DNA of 64,000 nt. Origin: an uncultured Flavobacteriaceae bacterium. Its GTDB lineage: Bacteria > Bacteroidota > Bacteroidia > Flavobacteriales > Flavobacteriaceae. A program made the translations under genes and the position numbers. The notes below the pieces were generated by a model that was given only the letters and a program-made list of their open reading frames with translations, was not told the origin of the DNA and made no database searches. The stretch spans positions 304,859 through 368,858 of the forward strand of contig CALSMD010000007.1 in NCBI GenBank assembly GCA_943787365.1, written 5' to 3'. Numbering within the stretch: position 1 is the stretch's first letter; each line of letters begins with the position of its first letter. This document shows, one piece after another, positions 58,384 through 64,000 of this stretch.

Positions 58384-59463
58384 TTGGGGCGATATATTTT
58401 AAAAAAAATACAGCATTCATTTTGGACTCTTTTTGGAGTTGTGACCACTATTTTTTTTCTGTTTAATGTTTTGCCAGGGGATCCTGCTCAAATGATGCTA
58501 GGTCAAAATGAAGACCAAGCCCAATTGGCCCTCGTAAAACAAAAATATGGATTTGATCAGCCTGTATTTACACAATACTTGAATTATTTGAACGATTTGT
58601 CACCCTTATCGTTTCATTCTAACTCCTCAAACGATTATACTTTTTTAGAATCACATTCATATCGTTATCAACCTCTATTTAAAACCTCCAATAAAACGGT
58701 TGTTTTAAAACTTCCATACCTTCGAACTTCTTTTACAAAACAAGGCAAAGAAGTCAGTCAAATCCTTAAAGAAACGCTGCCAAACACTATTATTTTGGCG
58801 GTAGCATCCATATGTGTGGCATTGGTTTTAGGACTCATTTTAGGAGTGATTTCTGCATTATATAAAGACCATTGGGTGGATAAGACTATTTTGGTGGTTA
58901 GTACATTTGGAATGAGTTTACCTTCTTTTTTTAGTGCAATTTTAGCCGCTTGGATTTTCGGCTTTTTATTACACCACTATACAGGGTTAGAAATGACTGG
59001 GAATCTTTATGAATTGGATGATTTTGGAGAAGTTTATCAATTAAAACTCAAAAACTTAATATTACCTGCCTTAGTTCTTGGAATTCGTCCATTGGCAGTT
59101 GTTACACAACTGATGCGAAACTCTTTATTAGAAGTGTTTAATCAGGATTACATCCGTACTGCAAGAGCCAAAGGATTGAGTGAATTTCAAATTATTATCA
59201 GACATGCAATGAAAAACGCACTCAATCCCGTGGTCACTGCCATCTCGGGTTGGTTTGCATCTTTATTGGCGGGCGCTGTGTTTGTAGAGTATATATTTGC
59301 TTGGAATGGATTGGGAAAAGAAATTGTAAATGCACTGAACACCTTAGATTTACCCGTAATTATGGGGGCTGTTTTAATAATTGCCCTTACTTTTGTATTT
59401 ATTAATGTAGTAGTCGATATTATTTACACTTACTTGGATCCAAAAATTAAATTAAACTCCTAA
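58384..59463 (+). CDS. ABC transporter permease, DppB/OppB type
   Basis: A 359-residue peptide-type permease. The N-terminus RYILKKIQHSFWTLFGVVTTIFFLFNVLPGDP is characteristic, and the cytoplasmic coupling motif is YIRTARAKGLSEFQIIIRHAMKNALNP. About six helices. The start is TTG at 58384. An insert of about 70 residues with Ser/Asn/Tyr sits between the first helix and the core. Its usual partners (second permease, ATPases, binding protein) are not in this window. Confidence 0.9.
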   Translation: MGRYILKKIQHSFWTLFGVVTTIFFLFNVLPGDPAQMMLGQNEDQAQLALVKQKYGFDQPVFTQYLNYLNDLSPLSFHSNSSNDYTFLESHSYRYQPLFKTSNKTVVLKLPYLRTSFTKQGKEVSQILKETLPNTIILAVASICVALVLGLILGVISALYKDHWVDKTILVVSTFGMSLPSFFSAILAAWIFGFLLHHYTGLEMTGNLYELDDFGEVYQLKLKNLILPALVLGIRPLAVVTQLMRNSLLEVFNQDYIRTARAKGLSEFQIIIRHAMKNALNPVVTAISGWFASLLAGAVFVEYIFAWNGLGKEIVNALNTLDLPVIMGAVLIIALTFVFINVVVDIIYTYLDPKIKLNS

Positions 59464-59476
59464 ATAAAATCTCAAG

Positions 59477-59965
59477 ATGAAAAAAAGTCTTTTAGTATTT
59501 CTATTTGTAATCACACAACTAAGTTGTCAAAATCGTGTTGAAACTCAATTTTCTGAGGCTGCTTTAAACGATGAATTTGTAACACTTAATGGGGATTCTG
59601 TTTTGTTTAAAACTATTTTAGAAAAACACCTTGGAAATACTGTTTTTATAGATGTATGGGCCTCTTGGTGTAAAGATTGTTTAGAGGGGTTGCCCAGTGT
59701 AAAAGAGCTTCAACAAAAACATCCCGAAGTTGATTTTGTGTATTTGTCTTTAGACAAAACACAAAAAGCTTGGAAAAAAGGAATTGACCGATTAGAAATC
59801 AAAGGCGATCATTATTTTATGCAATCTGGTTGGAAAGGTGCTATGGGCACATTTTTAGATTTGGATTGGATTCCACGGTATATGATTATCGATAAACAAG
59901 GCAGTATAAAAGTTTTTAAAGCCATTAAAACAACAGATATAACACTATTAAATAATTTAAAATGA
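59477..59965 (+). CDS. TlpA-type thioredoxin-fold lipoprotein
   Basis: A 162-residue predicted lipoprotein: signal MKKSLLVFLFVITQLSC with lipidated Cys 17, and a thioredoxin fold with the redox pair Cys 65/Cys 68 in WASWCKDCLEG. cis-Pro appears in DWIPRYMIID. It probably reduces periplasmic disulfides. The stop overlaps the tpiA ATG by four bases (ATGA). Confidence 0.86.
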   Translation: MKKSLLVFLFVITQLSCQNRVETQFSEAALNDEFVTLNGDSVLFKTILEKHLGNTVFIDVWASWCKDCLEGLPSVKELQQKHPEVDFVYLSLDKTQKAWKKGIDRLEIKGDHYFMQSGWKGAMGTFLDLDWIPRYMIIDKQGSIKVFKAIKTTDITLLNNLK

Positions 59966-60711
59966 GAAAACAAATTGTAGCAGGAAATTGGAAAATGAAT
60001 AATGACTATGTCGATTCAGAAATATTCGTTGCTAAACTGCTAAAAGAATTGAAGCACAGCACTACAGAAGTGATTATTGCACCTCCTTTCACCAGTCTTT
60101 TAGCATCTTCAAATTCAGTCAAAGGAAGTCAAGTTATTGTGGCTGCACAAAACATGCATTTTGCAGAAAATGGTGCTTATACAGGAGAGGTTAGTGCCAA
60201 AATGCTTAAAAGTGTAGGAGTTAAAACAGTTATTTTAGGTCACAGTGAACGCCGTGCTTACTTTAATGAAACCGATGCGCTTTTAGCTAAGAAAGTAGAT
60301 ACAGCCTTGGCACATAATATGTGTGCGATATTCTGTTTTGGAGAAGAATTGGAAGATCGTAAATCAGGCAATGAAGAAGCGATTGTAGAAGCACAAATTA
60401 AAAATGCTTTATTTCATTTGCCAGCATCAGCTTGGGAGCATATTGTATTGGCTTATGAGCCAGTTTGGGCCATCGGTACTGGAGAAACTGCATCCCCAGA
60501 GCAAGCACAGGACATGCATGCCTTCATACGTAAAACAATTGCAGACCACTATTCTGCGGAGTTAGCAGACCAGGTTTCTATTTTGTATGGTGGAAGTGTA
60601 AAGCCAGCAAACGCAAAAGAAATTTTTTCAAAAACAGATGTTGACGGCGGTTTAATTGGCGGTGCAGCATTAGATGTAGAACAATTTATAGCCATTATAA
60701 ACGCATTTTAA
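59962..60711 (+). CDS. tpiA: Triosephosphate isomerase
   Basis: A 249-residue glycolytic enzyme. AGNWKMN carries the catalytic Lys 11, LGHSERR the catalytic His, and AYEPVWAIGTG the catalytic Glu. SILYGGSVKPAN and GGLIGGAAL bind phosphate. Its start overlaps the TlpA gene. Confidence 0.97.
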   Translation: MRKQIVAGNWKMNNDYVDSEIFVAKLLKELKHSTTEVIIAPPFTSLLASSNSVKGSQVIVAAQNMHFAENGAYTGEVSAKMLKSVGVKTVILGHSERRAYFNETDALLAKKVDTALAHNMCAIFCFGEELEDRKSGNEEAIVEAQIKNALFHLPASAWEHIVLAYEPVWAIGTGETASPEQAQDMHAFIRKTIADHYSAELADQVSILYGGSVKPANAKEIFSKTDVDGGLIGGAALDVEQFIAIINAF

Positions 60712-60713
60712 AT

Positions 60714-61550
60714 TTGGCAGATTCTATTTATATAGGCTACACTTTTAAAGTTAAACCCGTTCAGCCAGGTACCGAAATTTTGATTGCGGAACTTGGCTTT
60801 TCTGGTTTCGAAAGCTTTGTAGAAACCTCAGATGGGGTCATAGCTTATATTCAAGAATCAGAACATTTTGATGCAATTTTAGATGGAGTTCAAATTTTAA
60901 ATTCCGAGGAGTTTGTGATTACTTATGAATTTGAGACCATAGCACAGACCAATTGGAATGCAGAATGGGAAAAGAATTTCAACCCCATTGTTGTAGAAGA
61001 TCGTTGTGCCATTCGTGCGCCCTTTCATGAAGCATTTAATGTAGAATATGACATTGTGATTGAGCCTAAAATGAGTTTTGGAACGGGACATCATGAAACC
61101 ACCCACATGATGATTCAGCATATTTTAGCCTTTGATTTCACCAATAAATCTGTCTTAGATATGGGATGTGGAACCGGAGTGCTCGCTATCTTAGCTGAAA
61201 AAAAAGGAGCCACTTCTTTAGAAGCCATTGATATTGATAATTGGTGTTATTTAAACAGTCTTGAAAACGTCTCTCGAAATGAGTGTCACCATATCAATGT
61301 TTTGGAAGGGGATGCGTCTCTACTTCAAGGAAAACGATTTGATGTCATCATCGCAAATATAAATCGCAACATTCTAATGAATGATTTAAGTACATATGTT
61401 ACTTGTTTAAATGAAAAGGGTGTTTTATTTTTAAGCGGTTTTTATGACAGTGATTGCGAGTTGATTGAATCAAGCTGTAATCAACTGAATTTAAAACTTG
61501 AAAAAACATTAACACGAAATAGTTGGGTTGCTTTGAAATTCGTTAAGTAG
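60714..61550 (+). CDS. prmA: Ribosomal protein L11 methyltransferase
   Basis: A 278-residue SAM-dependent methyltransferase of ribosomal protein L11. SAM motif LDMGCGTGVLAILA, EAIDIDNWC and NINRNIL; SFGTGHHETT precedes it. The start is TTG at 60714, 2 bases after tpiA. The next ATG is too far inside. Confidence 0.93.
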   Translation: MADSIYIGYTFKVKPVQPGTEILIAELGFSGFESFVETSDGVIAYIQESEHFDAILDGVQILNSEEFVITYEFETIAQTNWNAEWEKNFNPIVVEDRCAIRAPFHEAFNVEYDIVIEPKMSFGTGHHETTHMMIQHILAFDFTNKSVLDMGCGTGVLAILAEKKGATSLEAIDIDNWCYLNSLENVSRNECHHINVLEGDASLLQGKRFDVIIANINRNILMNDLSTYVTCLNEKGVLFLSGFYDSDCELIESSCNQLNLKLEKTLTRNSWVALKFVK

Positions 61551-61552
61551 TT

Positions 61553-61828
61553 ATGGGTACAAAAGAAAAAATTAAAGAAGAAGTAGAGGTTTCAGTTGAA
61601 GAAAGCCATTTGAATGAAATTGTCTTATTCAACGATGAGGTCAATACCTTTGATCATGTGATTGAAACCTTAGTTGATGTTTGTAAGCATTCCTATGAGC
61701 AGGCAGAACAGTGTTCGTTGCTCGTTCATTATAAAGGGAAATGTACCGTAAAAACTGGGCTATATGAGGAGTTAGAGCCGCAATGCACTCAACTTTTAAA
61801 AGCGGGTTTAAGTGCGGAGATCGTTTAA
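61553..61828 (+). CDS. clpS: ATP-dependent Clp protease adaptor ClpS
   Basis: A 91-residue adaptor that brings N-end-rule substrates to ClpAP. Family pattern: IVLFNDEVNTFDHVIETL, then EQAEQCSLLVHYKGKCTVKTG. The stop TAA shares bases with the stop of the convergent HMA gene (sequence TTAA). Confidence 0.93.
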   Translation: MGTKEKIKEEVEVSVEESHLNEIVLFNDEVNTFDHVIETLVDVCKHSYEQAEQCSLLVHYKGKCTVKTGLYEELEPQCTQLLKAGLSAEIV

Positions 61829-62097
61829 GATTTTGCCATGCGTCCTACCGCACAGCTTACAAATGATTTTGCTTTTTTGCCAATTGAATTGGTATCTCCA
61901 TCCACTGGGTATCCAAGTTTAGACAGTAATGTTGTAGCTGATTCAACTCCGTTTGGGAGTTCATTTTCAAATGAAACGGTATTCGTTTCTGTGTTTACAC
62001 TTACATTTTGAATTCCTTTTAAGTCATTGAGTTTGGAGATAATCGTATGCGCGCATCCGCCACATTTTAGATTTTGAATTTCAAGCGTAGTTTTCAT
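61825..62097 (-). CDS. Heavy-metal-associated (HMA) domain protein
   Basis: A 90-residue protein starting MKTTLEIQNLKCGGC, with the metal-binding CxxC at Cys 12 and Cys 15, followed by a C-terminal extension with Cys in SCAVGRMAKS. It likely binds copper or another soft metal. It is 11 bases after the persulfide-dioxygenase gene, in the same operon. Confidence 0.86.
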   Translation of the reverse strand: MKTTLEIQNLKCGGCAHTIISKLNDLKGIQNVSVNTETNTVSFENELPNGVESATTLLSKLGYPVDGDTNSIGKKAKSFVSCAVGRMAKS

Positions 62098-62108
62098 TAT
62101 TTTAAAGG

Positions 62109-63521
62109 TTAAAGCGTTGAGGGACATACAAATTCAGACATTGATAAATCTGTTTTTTTAAGCGCTGCAAATCCACCCGCAATATCTATGATGTTATGAA
62201 ATCCACGTGCTTTTAAAATAGATGCAGCAATCACAGAACGGTAGCCACCTGCACAATGGATATAATACGTTTTATTGGCATCAATCTGATTCATTTGATG
62301 GTTGATGTAATCTAATGCAAAATGCTGAAGACCGTCCATATTTAAATGCATCGAGGCATGTTCACCATCTTTTCGAACATCCAAAACGTTTAATTTGTGT
62401 TCTTTTGTTTCTTCAGAAAATTCCTCTGCTGAAATAGACTTAATTTGGTCTGTTGTTTTTTCTGCAGCAATCCAAGCGTCCATACCGCCTTCTAAATAGC
62501 CAAGGGCGTTGTCATAACCAACACGTGCCAAACGTGTCACTGCTTCTTCTGACTTGCCTTGTGGAACGACTAATAAAATGGGTTGATTGATGTCTGAAAT
62601 GAGTGCACCAACCCATGGTGCAAATCCGCCATTAAGCCCAATAAAAATTGATCCCGGGATGTGATTTTTCACAAAATCTTGTTGAGTTCGAACATCTAAA
62701 ACAAGTGCTTTTTGGGAGTTTGCCAACTGTTCAAAAGCTTCTGCAGATAGGGGCGTATTGCCGTTTGATAATATTTCCTCTAAATCAGAGTATCCACTTT
62801 GGTTCATTTTAGCATTTTCGGCAAAATATTGCGGCGGTGGACTGATGCCGTCTAGCACTTCTGTTACAAACTCTTCTTTGGTCATATCAGAACGCAAAGC
62901 ATAATTAGTGTTTTTTTGATCTCCAATCGTACCAACCGTTTCTTTGCTTAAATTTTTTCCACAAGCAGAACCAGCTCCATGTGCTGGATATACAATCACA
63001 GAATCTTCTAGAGTCATGATTTTTGAGCGCAAGGAGTGAAATAACATACCTGCTAAATCTTTTTCACTAAGGTCAGATTTTATTGCCAAATCGGGTCGTC
63101 CAACATCTCCAAGAAACAGGGTGTCACCCGTAAACACAGCGTGGTTTTTACCGTTTTCATCAATCAGTAAATACGTGACAGATTCTAGGGTGTGACCAGG
63201 AGTATGTAATACTTTAATTGTGATATTCCCAATTTTAAATTCTTCATTATCGGAGGCATTGTAACAGTTAAAGGCTGTTTTGGTGTTTGGACCAAAAACA
63301 ATAGTTGCCCCTGTTTTTTTAGCCAAGTCCAAATGACCGGATACAAAATCGGCATGAATATGGGTTTCAAAAATGAATTTTATTTTAGCATTATTAGCAG
63401 TTGCTTTATCAACATAATGTTGTGTCTCACGAAGTGGATCAATGATAGCAACCTCTCCATTAGACTCGATATAGTAGGCACCTTGAGCTAAACAACTGGT
63501 ATAGATTTGTTCTATTTTCAT
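62109..63521 (-). CDS. Persulfide dioxygenase-like MBL protein with two rhodanese domains
   Basis: A 470-residue CstB-like fusion for sulfur detoxification. The metallo-hydrolase part has THIHADFVSGH near 53-63 (His 54, His 56, Asp 58), HTPGHT, and FTGDTLFLGDVGRPDL. The first rhodanese domain (about 275-360) lacks an active Cys (VVPQGKSEEA). The second (about 375-455) has the active-site loop HCAGGYRS with Cys near 423. A terminal Cys near 466 is also present. Persulfide dioxygenases bind a single iron; the HADF form without the second His is common in this group. Confidence 0.9.
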   Translation of the reverse strand: MKIEQIYTSCLAQGAYYIESNGEVAIIDPLRETQHYVDKATANNAKIKFIFETHIHADFVSGHLDLAKKTGATIVFGPNTKTAFNCYNASDNEEFKIGNITIKVLHTPGHTLESVTYLLIDENGKNHAVFTGDTLFLGDVGRPDLAIKSDLSEKDLAGMLFHSLRSKIMTLEDSVIVYPAHGAGSACGKNLSKETVGTIGDQKNTNYALRSDMTKEEFVTEVLDGISPPPQYFAENAKMNQSGYSDLEEILSNGNTPLSAEAFEQLANSQKALVLDVRTQQDFVKNHIPGSIFIGLNGGFAPWVGALISDINQPILLVVPQGKSEEAVTRLARVGYDNALGYLEGGMDAWIAAEKTTDQIKSISAEEFSEETKEHKLNVLDVRKDGEHASMHLNMDGLQHFALDYINHQMNQIDANKTYYIHCAGGYRSVIAASILKARGFHNIIDIAGGFAALKKTDLSMSEFVCPSTL

Positions 63522-63582
63522 GACATTTAAAGTTATATTACTTTTACAAATGTAAGTTTTTTGAAATAGCCGTGATATTTTT

Positions 63583-63611
63583 TTGATAAAAAGATTATTA
63601 ACTTATATTTG
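63583..63611 (+). promoter_or_regulatory. Promoter of tRNA-Arg(ACG)
   Basis: TTG at 63583-63585 and TATATTTG at 63604-63611, spacer 18, match the consensus; the tRNA starts 12 bases later. Confidence 0.7.
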
Positions 63612-63623
63612 CACCCTCAAAAC

Positions 63624-63697
63624 GGCCTCGTAGCATAACTGAATAGTGCACTTGATTACGGCTCAAGAGGTTGCAGGTTTGAATCCTGCCGAGGTCA
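63624..63697 (+). tRNA. tRNA-Arg (anticodon ACG)
   Basis: A 74-base cloverleaf; acceptor arms GGCCTCG/CGAGGTC (one G-T pair), discriminator A at 63697. The anticodon stem CTTGA/TCAAG holds loop TTACGGC, giving ACG (read as ICG). No CCA is encoded. Confidence 0.95.
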
Positions 63698-63699
63698 CA

Positions 63700-63740
63700 A
63701 ATTATCTCCAAGAATAATTAATTATTTTTGGAGATAATTT
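63700..63740 (+). terminator. Possible terminator of tRNA-Arg
   Basis: The stem AATTATCTCCA/TGGAGATAATT brackets an AT-rich loop of about 18 bases. It starts 2 bases after the tRNA; the T tract that follows is poor, so it is less convincing than the others. Confidence 0.55.
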
Positions 63741-63780
63741 ATTATATTAAATTTCGATTGGACTTTTAAATTATATTTAT

Positions 63781-63951
63781 ATGAAAATGAAAAAAAGAGT
63801 ATTTGACTTAATTTTTATTATTATTTCAGCTTCAATATTAGTTATATTTTCAGAATATGATTTTTTGGAAAAGAATATGGCTTTTTCGTTTATACCTATT
63901 TTAATTGCATATTTTTTAGGACAATATTCTCAGATTAAGTTCAAGAAATAA
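63781..63951 (+). CDS. Tiny membrane protein of unknown function
   Basis: A 56-residue frame starting ATG at 63781. It begins MKMKKRVFDLIF, has one hydrophobic helix (about 8-23) and a second (about 34-47), separated by an acidic turn (SEYDFLEKN), and ends with basic residues (QIKFKK). I recognise no family. It follows tRNA-Arg by 83 bases. It may be the first gene of whatever lies beyond the window. Confidence 0.5.
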   Translation: MKMKKRVFDLIFIIISASILVIFSEYDFLEKNMAFSFIPILIAYFLGQYSQIKFKK

Positions 63952-64000
63952 TTGAAAAATACTCCTTAATAAGTTCGAACTTTCGAAAGTTTGGGACTCC

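Noticed and set aside
62109..63521. Missing second His in the HxHxD motif (HADF) as a sign of a dead enzyme
   Set aside because: Persulfide dioxygenases use a single iron site and this form is common in the group, so it is not evidence of inactivity.

Overview
The window is AT-rich, gene-dense chromosome of a Bacteroidota bacterium, almost certainly a marine-type member of the Flavobacteriaceae. The evidence is the gene content (porU, porV and gldJ of type IX secretion and gliding, a type B sorting-domain giant protein, fused SecDF, the BT_3928/DUF1599/tpiA block, DUF4293, DUF6588), the many -7 boxes of the form TAnnTTTG, the scarcity of Shine-Dalgarno sequences and the frequent TTG starts. 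It is mostly housekeeping and envelope biology; I see no prophage, insertion sequence, CRISPR array or recognisable defence island.

Layout. 0-7.6 kb: the tail of a TonB-type energy transducer followed by folC, tRNA-Val(TAC), a small membrane protein, a carboxypeptidase-regulatory-domain lipoprotein, pdhC/pdhA and cdd. 7.6-16 kb: the type IX secretion/gliding block porV-porU, divergent from gldJ-murF. 16-23 kb: tRNA-Val(GAC), a TIGR02206-like membrane protein, a short-chain dehydrogenase, ffh, folD, and a five-gene reverse-strand operon (lipoprotein, cupin, alpha/beta hydrolase, rluF, VOC protein). 23-33 kb: queE, asnB, gyrB, a DUF6588 protein, mdh, secDF. 33-36.4 kb: folE-cysS-yidD-lgt. 36.5-47.3 kb: a small exported protein, a 2592-residue secreted mosaic protein with three almost perfect 846-bp tandem copies, a FadL-like outer-membrane protein and a lipoprotein with an Arg/Ser/Thr tail. 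47.4-52.4 kb: proS, tRNA-Glu-rpsT, rho, a DUF4293 protein, a phosphoesterase. 52.4-56.7 kb: truA with an ABC exporter, and folP-cdaA. 56.7-61.8 kb: a seven-gene run from DUF1599 through tpiA and prmA to clpS. 61.8-64 kb: an HMA protein, a persulfide-dioxygenase/rhodanese fusion, tRNA-Arg(ACG) and a tiny membrane protein.

How the genes fit together. SecDF exports precursors, Lgt lipidates lipoproteins such as GldJ, and YidD helps membrane insertion. The type IX system (PorU sortase and PorV shuttle, with GldJ as a gliding/secretion lipoprotein) would export cargo such as the giant type B protein. Three folate genes (folC, folE, folP) plus folD are scattered through the window.

The most unusual observations are: (1) porV is broken by five single-base indels within about 510 bp and porU by one, although the surrounding genes read cleanly; (2) rho carries an in-frame stop that two compensating homopolymer shifts would remove; (3) the near-identical triplicated 846-bp units of the giant protein, which is itself built of about 19 Cys/Asp-rich modules. 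Whether the indels are assembly errors or real lesions cannot be decided from the sequence alone. The window contains no clear, entirely new multi-gene system; the best undescribed candidates are the Cys-Asp-Asp module family and the Arg/Ser/Thr-tailed lipoprotein.
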